DNA of 64,000 bases from positions 62,001 through 126,000 of the forward strand of contig NZ_JBFLVD010000006.1 in the NCBI RefSeq assembly GCF_040750395.1, in the 5' to 3' direction. The number at the start of each line of letters is the position of its first letter. Position 1 is the first letter of the stretch. Below are positions 28,316 to 36,416 of the stretch, in pieces. Both the position numbers and the translations under genes were made by a program. The notes under the pieces were generated by a model. It had not been told where the DNA came from, ran no database searches, and saw only the letters and a list, made by a program, of their open reading frames with translations. The DNA is from Scandinavium sp002470465 (lineage in GTDB: Bacteria; Pseudomonadota; Gammaproteobacteria; Enterobacterales; Enterobacteriaceae).

Positions 28316-29122
28316 ATGTCAGTTGTTCTTAGCGATGCCTGGCGTCAGCGTTTTGGCGGCACGGCCCGTTTATACGGTGAAAAAGCTTTGCAGGTGTTTG
28401 CCGATGCGCACGTGTGCGTGGTCGGGATCGGTGGCGTCGGTTCCTGGGCGGCGGAAGCGCTGGCCCGCACCGGCATTGGCGCCATCACGTTGATTGATAT
28501 GGACGATGTCTGCGTCACCAACACCAACCGGCAAATTCATGCGCTCGGGGGTAACGTCGGGCTTGCCAAAGCTGAGGTGATGGCGGAGCGCATTCGTCAG
28601 ATCAACCCGGAATGCCGCGTCACGGTAGTGGATGATTTCGTCACCCCGGCCAACGTCGCGGAATATATGGGGGCCGGCTTCAGCTACGTGATTGACGCCA
28701 TCGACAGCGTGCGCCCGAAAGCAGCGCTGATCTCCTTCTGCCGTCGCTACAAGGTGCCATTGGTCACTACGGGCGGTGCGGGTGGTCAGATCGATCCGAC
28801 ACAAATCCAGGTCGCGGATCTGGCGAAAACGATCCAGGATCCGCTGGCGGCAAAGCTGCGCGAACGGCTGAAAAGCGATTTCGGCGTGGTGAAGAACGGC
28901 AAAGGTAAGCTCGGCGTGGACTGCGTGTTTTCGACTGAAGCGCTGGTGTATCCGCAATCGGATGGCTCAGTGTGTGCGATGAAAAGCACCGCCGAAGGGC
29001 CGAAGCGCATGGATTGTGCTTCCGGTTTTGGCGCGGCAACAATGGTAACCGCGACCTTTGGTTTTATCGCTGTGTCTCATGCGCTGAAGAAGATGCTGGC
29101 GAAAGCCGAACGTCAGGCTTAA
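28316..29122 (+). CDS. tcdA: tRNA threonylcarbamoyladenosine dehydratase TcdA (CsdL)
   Basis: The 268-residue E1-like protein turns t6A37 of tRNAs into the cyclic form ct6A, using ATP. The nucleotide-binding GIGGVGSWAAEALARTGIG near residue 37 and the CSTGA-type zinc/adenylation elements of the ThiF/MoeB family are present. It works with the CsdA-CsdE sulfur carriers, whose genes converge on it: its stop and the csdE stop overlap by 4 bases. Confidence 0.95.
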   Translation: MSVVLSDAWRQRFGGTARLYGEKALQVFADAHVCVVGIGGVGSWAAEALARTGIGAITLIDMDDVCVTNTNRQIHALGGNVGLAKAEVMAERIRQINPECRVTVVDDFVTPANVAEYMGAGFSYVIDAIDSVRPKAALISFCRRYKVPLVTTGGAGGQIDPTQIQVADLAKTIQDPLAAKLRERLKSDFGVVKNGKGKLGVDCVFSTEALVYPQSDGSVCAMKSTAEGPKRMDCASGFGAATMVTATFGFIAVSHALKKMLAKAERQA

Positions 29123-29562
29123 ACCTCGCGAGCGGCGCTTAACACGGCATCCCGCAGCGCGTTCAGCCCCTGGCTACGGGACGCGCTGAGCTGGGCACGC
29201 AGACCAAGCTCATCAAAGAAATCAAGCGGATCGCTGGCTTTCAGCTGATCCGCCGTTTTCCCTTCAATGGTCGTCAGCAGCACGGCCAGTAAACCACGAA
29301 CGATCCTGCCTTCACTGTCGCCGTAAAAGTGCAATTTGCCCTGCGGCAAACGGGTAAAACCAAGCCAGACGCGGTTTTCACACCCGGCAATTTCCTGAGC
29401 CTGAGCTTTAAAATCCTCCGCAAGCGCGGGAAGCTGTTTCCCCAGCAGGATCAGCTGACGGTATTTGTCTTCCCACTGCGTCAGCGGGCCAAAAAGCTCG
29501 CGTAGCGATGCTTCAGAGACGGTTGTGCCGAACGGGTGTCCGGCGAGTGCTGGGCTTGTCAT
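29119..29562 (-). CDS. csdE: Sulfur acceptor protein CsdE
   Basis: The 147-residue SufE-like protein accepts persulfide sulfur from CsdA. The acceptor cysteine is C61 in AQEIAGCENRVWLG. The size equals E. coli CsdE. It begins one base after the csdA stop on the same strand, an operon. Confidence 0.95.
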   Translation of the reverse strand: MTSPALAGHPFGTTVSEASLRELFGPLTQWEDKYRQLILLGKQLPALAEDFKAQAQEIAGCENRVWLGFTRLPQGKLHFYGDSEGRIVRGLLAVLLTTIEGKTADQLKASDPLDFFDELGLRAQLSASRSQGLNALRDAVLSAAREV

Positions 29563-30768
29563 TTAATCCACCAGTAATTCGAGGGCCCGATCCACGGCGT
29601 GCACCAGAGCGTGGACATCTTCCTGAGTATTATAAGGGGCGAAAGAGGCGCGCAAAGTTCCGCTGACGCCAAGTGCCGCCAGCAGCGGCTGGGCGCAGTG
29701 CTGTCCGGCCCGCAGCGCGATGCCATATTCAGCCAACAGCGTGACCATATCGCTGTGGTGTACCCCGGCGAAATCAAAGGCCAGCAGACTCGAGTCCTGA
29801 CAGCGGAACGAGCGAAAACCCGGGCGACGAGACAGCTCATCTTCCGCAAGCGTGGCCAGGCCTCGGCTCCAGGTTTCTGACTGCACCACATCCACGTTAT
29901 TCAGCCATTCCAGCGCCGCGCTGAGGCCAATCACGCCCGCAACGTTCGGCGTGCCGGCTTCCAGACGATACGGCACCGGCTGGGTTTTAAAGCCGTCGAA
30001 GGTCACTTCGGTAATCATCTTGCCTCCGCCAAGCCACGGTGACATGCCCTCGAGCAATTCCGCTTTGCCATAAAGCACGCCGATGCCCGTCGGGCCATAC
30101 AACTTGTGGGCGGAGAAGGCATAGAAGTCGATATCCAGCGCCTGCACGTCCGCCGGGAAATGCACTACACCTTGTGCTCCGTCGACCATCACGACCATAT
30201 CGGCAGCGTGCGCCAACCGGATGGCGCGAGCCAGATCCGGACAGCCGCCGGTCACGTTGGACATTTGCCCCAGCGCCAGGATGCGGCTTCGGGGGGTGAT
30301 TAGTGAGGAAAGTTGCTCAACGTCCGGAATACGATCTGCCCGCAGCGGGAGCTGAACGATCTTCGCGCCGGTTTGCTCTGCAACCATCAGCCACGGCACG
30401 AGGTTAGCGTGGTGTTCCGCTACGCTGACGATGATTTCGTCTCCGGCCTGCAAGCGTGGTCGGGCATAGCTTTGGGCCACCATATTGATGGCTTCCGTAG
30501 TTCCGCGGGTCCAGACGATGTTTTTACCGTCCGGCGCATTGATAAGCGCGGCGACCTGTTCGCGAGCGGCTTCATACCGGGCGGTGAGCTTTTGCGCCTC
30601 CACAAACTGGCTACGGTGCACGTTACCTGCGCTCAGGCTGTAAAACTGTGTGGTCGCATCGATAACAGCCTGCGGCTTCAGCGCAGTGGCGGCGCTATCA
30701 AGATAGACTCCGGCATCGCTGAGGGCCGGAAACTGGGCGCGAAAATGCGCCGGGTTGAATGTGTGCAT
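29563..30768 (-). CDS. csdA: Cysteine desulfurase CsdA
   Basis: The 401-residue PLP enzyme takes sulfur from cysteine. PLP-site elements are SNVTGGCPDLARAI, DGAQG and the lysine in AFSAHKLYGPTG; the active cysteine is in RAGQHCAQPLLA. I chose ATG at 30768 (MHTFNPAHF) because AGGA lies 6 bases upstream and length then equals E. coli CsdA; ATGs farther upstream would add an unconserved tail. The enzyme feeds CsdE and the TcdA step. Confidence 0.95.
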   Translation of the reverse strand: MHTFNPAHFRAQFPALSDAGVYLDSAATALKPQAVIDATTQFYSLSAGNVHRSQFVEAQKLTARYEAAREQVAALINAPDGKNIVWTRGTTEAINMVAQSYARPRLQAGDEIIVSVAEHHANLVPWLMVAEQTGAKIVQLPLRADRIPDVEQLSSLITPRSRILALGQMSNVTGGCPDLARAIRLAHAADMVVMVDGAQGVVHFPADVQALDIDFYAFSAHKLYGPTGIGVLYGKAELLEGMSPWLGGGKMITEVTFDGFKTQPVPYRLEAGTPNVAGVIGLSAALEWLNNVDVVQSETWSRGLATLAEDELSRRPGFRSFRCQDSSLLAFDFAGVHHSDMVTLLAEYGIALRAGQHCAQPLLAALGVSGTLRASFAPYNTQEDVHALVHAVDRALELLVD

Positions 30769-30959
30769 GATTTTCCTCATTCCAGTGTGGCGATCGTCGC
30801 GCAAAACGGGCAGCAGGGCAAGACGCGGCTTGTCCCTCGGAATTGTCCAGGAATAGTGGCAGCTTTGTGGCAGTGCGTTATGCTGAAATAAGTCAGGAGA
30901 CTATTTTTGCTTGTTAATTGTAGCTCGATATCCAGCATTAATTGCTAAAGGAGAAGAAT

Positions 30960-31187
30960 ATGAAAAAGACTGCCGCACTGATTTCTGCCTGTATGATGAC
31001 TTTTGCTCTGAGCGCTTGTTCTGGCCCTAACTACGTGATGCACACCAATGACGGGCGAACAATTATCGCCGACGGGAAACCGCAGACCGATAATGATACC
31101 GGCATGATTTCGTACAAAGATGCCAACGGTAACAAGCAGCAAATCAACCGTACTGACGTGAAAGAAATGGTCGAAATGGATCAGTAA
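30960..31187 (+). CDS. ygdI: Small lipoprotein YgdI (DUF903 family)
   Basis: The 75-residue lipoprotein has signal MKKTAALISACMMTFALSAC with the lipidated cysteine at residue 20, then a DUF903 SH3-like domain (YVMHTNDGRTIIADGKPQ). AGGAG sits 7 bases before the ATG. It is a paralogue of ygdR at 2737. Function is unknown. The stem-loop after its stop is the terminator of the opposing gcvB. Confidence 0.92.
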   Translation: MKKTAALISACMMTFALSACSGPNYVMHTNDGRTIIADGKPQTDNDTGMISYKDANGNKQQINRTDVKEMVEMDQ

Positions 31188-31203
31188 CGATTGAATTGAA
31201 AGC

Positions 31204-31411
31204 AAAAAAAAGCACCGCAATTTGGCGGTGCTACATTAATCACTATGGACAGACAGGGTAAATGTACAGGAAGTGAAAAGGGGGTAGTCTCGCTACCGAG
31301 GTCTGAATTCCAGACCAATTGCAAACACAACAACACAACATCACAACCGTAAGCCAAAAGCCCATCAGAACACGCATTCCGAAAAAAGCTCTTCGTTCCG
31401 GCTCAGGAAGT
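31204..31411 (-). ncRNA. gcvB: Small regulatory RNA GcvB
   Basis: The minus strand from 31411 reads ACTTCCTGAGCCGGAACGA, the known 5' end of GcvB, and continues with the conserved GU-rich R1 region (TGTGATGTTGTGTTGTTG), the R3 segment CTTCCTGTACATTTACCC, and the terminator AGCACCGCCAAATTGCGGTGCT with eight U. Length about 208 nt (E. coli 206). GcvB acts with Hfq to silence many amino-acid and peptide transporter mRNAs. It is divergent from gcvA, its activator gene. Confidence 0.96.
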
Positions 31412-31417
31412 GCCGCC

Positions 31418-31446
31418 ACTATAGGTATTTGCTGGTAGAACCTCAA
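31418..31446 (-). promoter_or_regulatory. gcvB promoter
   Basis: TTGAGG and TATAGT lie 17 bases apart on the minus strand, 6 bases before the GcvB start. CTAAT sequences, the core of GcvA sites, lie upstream at 31479-31483 and 31501-31505, between gcvB and gcvA. Confidence 0.8.
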
Positions 31447-31540
31447 CGGACAAATTATAATGGCTCAGATAAAAAAAACTAATAGGTTACGTGATGTAAT
31501 CTAATTGTTAAATTCAGTTAACATCTAAGCCAAAACAACC

Positions 31541-32458
31541 ATGTCGAAGCGTTTACCTCCTCTGAATGCATTACGTGTATTTGATGCCGCCGCCCGTCAT
31601 CTCAGCTTCACTCGCGCCGCAGACGAGCTCTTCGTTACCCAGGCCGCGGTGAGCCATCAGATCAAGTCACTCGAGGATTTCCTGGGCTTAAAGCTCTTTC
31701 GACGCCGCAATCGTTCCCTGCTGCTGACGGAAGAAGGTCAGAGCTATTTTCTCGATATCAAAGAGATCTTTTCGCAATTAACCGAAGCAACGCGTAAACT
31801 TCAGGCCCGCAGCGCCAAAGGGGCGTTGACGGTCAGCATGCTGCCGAGTTTTGCCATTCAGTGGCTGGTGCCGCGCCTTGCAAGCTTTAACTCAGCTTAT
31901 CCGGGAATTGACGTCAGAATCCAGGCAGTAGATCGCCAGGAGGATAAGCTTGCGGACGACGTCGACGTGGCGATTTTCTATGGTCGCGGTAACTGGCCGG
32001 GGCTGCGCGTCGAAAAGCTTTATGCGGAATATCTGTTGCCCATTTGCTCGCCGTTGCTGCTCACTGGCGAGAAGGCATTGAAAACGCCCGCAGATCTGGC
32101 GCAACATACGCTGTTACACGATGCTTCCCGCCGCGACTGGCAAACCTATATTCGCCAGTTGGGCTTAAACCATATCAACGTTCAACAGGGACCGATTTTC
32201 AGCCACAGCGCGATGGTGCTGCAGGCGGCTATCCATGGACAAGGGATCGCACTGGCCAATAACGTGATGGCGCAGTCCGAAATTGAGGCAGGCCGGTTGG
32301 TTTGCCCGTTTAATGATGTTCTGGTCAGCAAGAACGCGTTTTACCTCGTTTGCCATGACAGCCAGGCGGAACTGGGTAAAATAGCTGCTTTCCGGCAGTG
32401 GATCCTGGCGAAAGCGGCAAGCGAGCAAGAAAAATTTCGTTTCCGTTACGAACAATAA
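31541..32458 (+). CDS. gcvA: Glycine cleavage system transcriptional regulator GcvA (LysR family)
   Basis: The 305-residue LysR regulator has its helix-turn-helix at about residues 18-45 (LSFTRAADELFVTQAAVSHQ) and a periplasmic-binding-like effector domain behind. GcvA activates gcvTHP with glycine, represses with GcvR, and activates gcvB. It is divergently arranged with gcvB. Length equals E. coli GcvA. Confidence 0.95.
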   Translation: MSKRLPPLNALRVFDAAARHLSFTRAADELFVTQAAVSHQIKSLEDFLGLKLFRRRNRSLLLTEEGQSYFLDIKEIFSQLTEATRKLQARSAKGALTVSMLPSFAIQWLVPRLASFNSAYPGIDVRIQAVDRQEDKLADDVDVAIFYGRGNWPGLRVEKLYAEYLLPICSPLLLTGEKALKTPADLAQHTLLHDASRRDWQTYIRQLGLNHINVQQGPIFSHSAMVLQAAIHGQGIALANNVMAQSEIEAGRLVCPFNDVLVSKNAFYLVCHDSQAELGKIAAFRQWILAKAASEQEKFRFRYEQ

Positions 32459-32477
32459 ATGACTTCAGGAAAATGAC

Positions 32478-32873
32478 ATGACCAGTCGCTTCATGCTGAT
32501 TTTTGCCGCTATCAGTGGCTTTGTGTTTGTTGCCTTGGGTGCGTTCGGCGCACATGTATTAAGCAAATCGCTCGGCGTGGTGGAGATGGGCTGGATCCAG
32601 ACCGGCCTTGAATATCAGGCGTTCCACACCCTGGCGATTTTCGGTCTGGCGGTGGCGATGCAGCGCCGCATCAGCATCTGGTTCTACTGGAGCAGCGTAT
32701 TTATGGCGCTGGGAACCGTATTATTCAGCGGCAGCCTCTACTGTCTGGCGCTGTCGCATTTACGCCTTTGGGCATTTGTCACCCCGGTCGGCGGCGTGAG
32801 CTTCCTCGCCGGTTGGGTGCTGATGCTGATTGGCGCTATTCGTTTAAAGCGTAAAGGTATCGCGCATGAATAA
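32478..32873 (+). CDS. ygdD: DUF423 inner-membrane protein YgdD
   Basis: The 131-residue protein has four hydrophobic segments with the family motif ALGAFGAHVLSK near residue 20 and SGSLYCLALS near residue 75. The function is unknown. It lies 20 bases after gcvA and overlaps rlmM by 8 bases, so it belongs to the gcvA-ygdD-rlmM string. Confidence 0.92.
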   Translation: MTSRFMLIFAAISGFVFVALGAFGAHVLSKSLGVVEMGWIQTGLEYQAFHTLAIFGLAVAMQRRISIWFYWSSVFMALGTVLFSGSLYCLALSHLRLWAFVTPVGGVSFLAGWVLMLIGAIRLKRKGIAHE

Positions 32874-33966
32874 GGTTGTCCTCTACAGCCGTCAGGGTTT
32901 TGAGAAAGAGTGCGCAGCAGAGATTTCTGACAAGGCGTCCCGCCTTGGCGTATATGGTTTTGCCCGGGTGAAAGATAACTCGGGCTATGTGATTTTTGAG
33001 TGTTATCAGGAAGGTGAGGCGGAAAAGCTGATCAAAGAGCTGCCGTTCAGCTCGCTGATTTTTGCCCGCCAGATGTTTGTGGCCTGCGAGTTATTAACCG
33101 ATCTTCCGCCAGAAGATCGCATCACGCCGGTTGTCGGCATGCTCACGGGCGTGGTGGAAAAGGGCGGTGACTTACGCGTTGAAGTGGCAGACACCAACGA
33201 AAGTAAAGAGCTGATGAAGTTTTGCCGCAAGTTCACCGTGCCGCTCCGTGCGGCGCTGCGTGAAGCGAAAGTGCTGGCCGCGTATGAAACGCCGAAGCGC
33301 CCGGTGGTGCACGTGTTCTTTATCGCGCCGGGCTGCTGTTATGTAGGTTATTCGCTCACGACCAACAACTCGCCTTTCTATATGGGCATTCCGCGCCTGA
33401 AGTTTCCATCCGATGCGCCAAGCCGCTCCACGCTCAAGCTGGAAGAAGCTTTCCACGTATTTATTCCCGCCGACGAGTGGGATGAGCGCCTGGCAAATGG
33501 AATGTATGCGGTGGATCTGGGCGCCTGTCCTGGCGGCTGGACCTATCAGCTGGTGAAGCGCAATATGTGGGTGTCGTCAGTGGATAACGGCCCGATGGCG
33601 CAAAGCCTGATGGATACCGGGCAGGTGACCTGGCTGCGCGAAGACGGTTTCCGCTATCGACCAAACCGCAGCAACATCTCCTGGATGGTGTGCGATATGG
33701 TTGAGAAACCGGCGAAGGTTGCCGCGCTGATGGCGCAGTGGCTGGTCAACGGCTGGTGCCGCGAAACCATCTTTAACCTCAAGCTGCCGATGAAAAAACG
33801 CTATGAGGAAGTGTCGCAGAACCTGGCTTACATTCAGGCACAGCTGGATGAGCACGGCATTGCGGCGCAGATTCAGGCTCGCCAGCTTTATCACGATCGT
33901 GAGGAAGTGACCGTTCACGTGCGGCGCATGTGGGCTGCGGTCGGTGGTCGTCGCGACGAGCGGTAA
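32866..33966 (+). CDS. rlmM: 23S rRNA C2498 2'-O-ribose methyltransferase RlmM
   Basis: The 366-residue protein has an N-terminal THUMP-like part and a C-terminal Rossmann methyltransferase. The SAM motif is AVDLGACPGGWTYQL around residue 215, and the K-D-K-E-type catalytic residues are consistent with 2'-O methylation. It modifies C2498 of 23S rRNA before subunit assembly. Length equals E. coli RlmM (YgdE). Confidence 0.95.
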   Translation: MNKVVLYSRQGFEKECAAEISDKASRLGVYGFARVKDNSGYVIFECYQEGEAEKLIKELPFSSLIFARQMFVACELLTDLPPEDRITPVVGMLTGVVEKGGDLRVEVADTNESKELMKFCRKFTVPLRAALREAKVLAAYETPKRPVVHVFFIAPGCCYVGYSLTTNNSPFYMGIPRLKFPSDAPSRSTLKLEEAFHVFIPADEWDERLANGMYAVDLGACPGGWTYQLVKRNMWVSSVDNGPMAQSLMDTGQVTWLREDGFRYRPNRSNISWMVCDMVEKPAKVAALMAQWLVNGWCRETIFNLKLPMKKRYEEVSQNLAYIQAQLDEHGIAAQIQARQLYHDREEVTVHVRRMWAAVGGRRDER

Positions 33967-33970
33967 TTTT

Positions 33971-34129
33971 TACCCTCACCCTAACCCTCTCCCTGAAAGG
34001 GAGAGGGAACCGATCGAGCCGTTCTGGATTTTGATTTTCTTCCCCGCATTTCCGCATGAAGAAGGGACAACCGAATACGTTTTGGTTTTCTCTCTCGCCC
34101 CTCTGGGAAGAGGGCCGGGGTGAGGGGTA
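33971..34129. repeat. Composite inverted-repeat element between rlmM and xni
   Basis: The left end TACCCTCACCC and the right end GGGGTGAGGGGTA are inverted relative to each other. Each is joined to a CCCTCTCCC/GGGAGAGGG-like hairpin (33985-34007 and 34098-34116). The ~160-bp element fills the whole gap between two convergent genes and has no open frame of note. It looks like a palindromic intergenic repeat or a small MITE-like element. Confidence 0.6.
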
Positions 34130-34130
34130 A

Positions 34131-34886
34131 TTACTTCACCAGTCTTAGCTGCTGCAGATTCCCGTCCAGCTGTAAATCCGTCTGTAATGTCGCCACTTCC
34201 CGGCAGATAAACGCCATCTCCTGATGCTCGGCGAGCTTTTTGCGCCACTTCTCTGGCACGTCGTCCAGATGCTGATAAATCGCTTCGAGGTTGGGAAACT
34301 GCGCCAGCAGCTCGGTGGCGCTCTTGGGGCCGATGCCTGCCACGCCCGGTACTTTCGAACTGCTTATTCCGGCCAGTCCCCAATAATCCGGCAGCTGCTG
34401 CGGCGTGACGCCAAACTCCTGGGCGATGAAGGGCGCGTCCAGCCAGCGCTTCTGGAAATAGTCGCGGATGCGAATGGTGGGGGAGAGCAGCTGGCAATAG
34501 CCTTTATCCGTGGAAACAATGGTCGCCTGATGCCCGGCTTCTGCCACTTTTACCGCGAGCGTGGCCGCGAGATCGTCGGCTTCATTTCCGGCTGAACCCC
34601 AGCAGCATACGCCATTCTGTTCAAAGACATGACGGATGTTATCCATTTCGGCATGCAGATCGTCCGGCATCGGTGAGCGCCCGGCCTTATAGTCCGGCAG
34701 GCGCTGATGTCGCCAGCCCTGGTTGCGGGCTTCGTCGTCGAACACGGCCACGGCGTGCGTCGGCTGGCTGTGAATAATCAGCTGTTGCAGCGCATGCAGG
34801 CAGGTGTCGGCACAGGGCGAGCCCTGAACGGCATGAATGCGACGAATCAGATTCAGCGCATCGACAATAAGCAGATGTACGGCCAT
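34131..34886 (-). CDS. xni: Flap endonuclease Xni (ExoIX)
   Basis: The 251-residue protein is related to the 5'-nuclease domain of DNA polymerase I. It has conserved metal-binding segments (GNEADDLAATLAV and STDKGYCQLLS) and the helix-hairpin-helix GIGPKSATELL. It binds flap DNA and helps primer processing. ATG at 34886 (MAVHLLIVDALNLIR) follows GGAGG; an in-frame 30-residue upstream extension is not conserved. E. coli Xni has the same length. Confidence 0.94.
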   Translation of the reverse strand: MAVHLLIVDALNLIRRIHAVQGSPCADTCLHALQQLIIHSQPTHAVAVFDDEARNQGWRHQRLPDYKAGRSPMPDDLHAEMDNIRHVFEQNGVCCWGSAGNEADDLAATLAVKVAEAGHQATIVSTDKGYCQLLSPTIRIRDYFQKRWLDAPFIAQEFGVTPQQLPDYWGLAGISSSKVPGVAGIGPKSATELLAQFPNLEAIYQHLDDVPEKWRKKLAEHQEMAFICREVATLQTDLQLDGNLQQLRLVK

Positions 34887-34963
34887 GAGTTCCCTCCCGA
34901 ATAGCAAGGCGCTTAGGGTAACATCGGGAAGAAGGTGAGGCGAATGGATGAGTGAAATCAGGA

Positions 34964-34988
34964 AGACGCCTCGCAAAACGAGGCGTCT
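34964..34988 (-). terminator. Hairpin after sdaB
   Basis: Perfect 10-bp arms AGACGCCTCG and CGAGGCGTCT with a 5-base loop lie 10 bases past the sdaB stop; the U-run is poor. Confidence 0.65.
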
Positions 34989-34997
34989 GTTGCAGGG

Positions 34998-36365
34998 TCA
35001 GTCGCAGGTAACGATTTTCATCGCCAGGCCGCCGCGAGAGGTTTCGCGGTATTTGGCGTTCATGTCTTTCCCGGTTTCGTACATGGTTTCGATGACTTTA
35101 TCGAGGCAAACGCGCGGCTCGCTGGTCCGGCGCAGCGCCATACGTGCAGCGTTGACGGCCTTGACGGACGCAATCGCGTTACGCTCGATGCACGGCACCT
35201 GAACCTGGCCTGCAACCGGGTCGCAGGTTAAGCCGAGGTTATGTTCCATGCCGATTTCTGCGGCGATGCAAACCTGCATCGGGCTGCCGCCCAGCAGTTC
35301 TGCCAGACCCGCCGCCGCCATGGAACAGGCCACGCCGACTTCGCCCTGACAGCCCACTTCCGCACCAGAAATGGAGGCGTTCATCTTGTAGAGCGAGCCA
35401 ATGGCGCTGGCGGCCAGCATGTAGCGGGCAAGCGAGTTGGCGTTCACTTCGCGGATGAACTTGTCATAGTACGCCAGCACAGCAGGCACAATCCCGCAGG
35501 CGCCGTTGGTTGGAGCCGTCACTACGCGGCCACCGGCGGCGTTCTCTTCATTCACCGCCAGCGCAAACATGTTGATCCAGTCCACGACTGCCATCGGATC
35601 GCTGGTGGTTTTGTCCTGGCTGACCAGCATACGGCGCAGCGCAGCCGCACGACGCGGTACGCGCAGTTTGCCCGGCAGCACGCCTTCGGTGGTGATCCCG
35701 CGCTCAATGCCGGATTTCATCACATCCCACACGGCAGCAAAGTGCTGCTCCAGCTCTGCTTTGCTGTGCAGCGCCAGCTCGTTCTGCATCATCAGTCCGG
35801 AGAGCGAGAGGCCGCTTTCCTGGCAGTGGCGCTGTAGATCGGCCGCATTTTTATACGGATACGGCACTTCCAGAGGGGCGCTGTTGCTCAGGCCAAAATG
35901 CGCTTCATCGACGATAAACCCACCGCCAATGGAGTAATACGTCTGGCTGTAAACGGCTTTGTCGCCGCTCAGGGCCGTGATACGCATCCCATTTTCGTGC
36001 AGGGAAAGGTTATCGGCATGGAAGTTCATGCAGTGGTCTACCGGGAACTCAACTTCATGTTCACCGTTCGCCAGCAGCAGGCGACCGTGCGTGTTCACGT
36101 CCTGGATGAAAGCCGGGATGGCGTCGATATCGACGGTGTCCGGCAGGTTGCCTGCCAGGCCCATGATAATGGCGATATCGGTATGGTGGCCCTTGCCGGT
36201 CAGGGAAAGCGAGCCGTAAATATCCACCACCACGCGGGTAACGTCCGTGAGAATATTGCGTGCAATCAGGTCATCCGTGAATTGCTTGCCCGCTTTCATT
36301 GGCCCGACGGTGTGCGAGCTGGAAGGACCAATGCCGATTTTGAAAATATCGAATACGCTGATCAT
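34998..36365 (-). CDS. sdaB: L-serine ammonia-lyase SdaB
   Basis: The 455-residue [4Fe-4S] enzyme deaminates L-serine to pyruvate and ammonia. The N-terminal beta domain starts MISVFDIFKIGIGPSSSHTVGPM; cluster-binding cysteines are in the C-terminal part (NGACGIVP, GCQGEVGVACSMAAAG, GLTCDPVAG). Length equals E. coli SdaB. It is downstream of the serine carrier sdaC with a hairpin in the 51-base gap. Confidence 0.96.
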   Translation of the reverse strand: MISVFDIFKIGIGPSSSHTVGPMKAGKQFTDDLIARNILTDVTRVVVDIYGSLSLTGKGHHTDIAIIMGLAGNLPDTVDIDAIPAFIQDVNTHGRLLLANGEHEVEFPVDHCMNFHADNLSLHENGMRITALSGDKAVYSQTYYSIGGGFIVDEAHFGLSNSAPLEVPYPYKNAADLQRHCQESGLSLSGLMMQNELALHSKAELEQHFAAVWDVMKSGIERGITTEGVLPGKLRVPRRAAALRRMLVSQDKTTSDPMAVVDWINMFALAVNEENAAGGRVVTAPTNGACGIVPAVLAYYDKFIREVNANSLARYMLAASAIGSLYKMNASISGAEVGCQGEVGVACSMAAAGLAELLGGSPMQVCIAAEIGMEHNLGLTCDPVAGQVQVPCIERNAIASVKAVNAARMALRRTSEPRVCLDKVIETMYETGKDMNAKYRETSRGGLAMKIVTCD

Positions 36366-36382
36366 GATGCGTCCATTGCTGT

Positions 36383-36408
36383 AAAGAAAAACGCCGCCCG
36401 GAGGCGGC
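36383..36408 (-). terminator. Intercistronic terminator between sdaC and sdaB
   Basis: On the minus strand GCCGCC-TCCGG-GCGGC is followed by GTTTTTCTTT. It stands between the two operon genes, so it likely lowers sdaB expression relative to sdaC rather than ending the operon. Confidence 0.7.
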
Positions 36409-36416
36409 GCCAGGGA

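Noticed and set aside
31243..31446. A 67-codon frame on the minus strand across gcvB
   Set aside because: The sequence is the known GcvB RNA; the frame starts upstream of the RNA 5' end and has no ribosome site.
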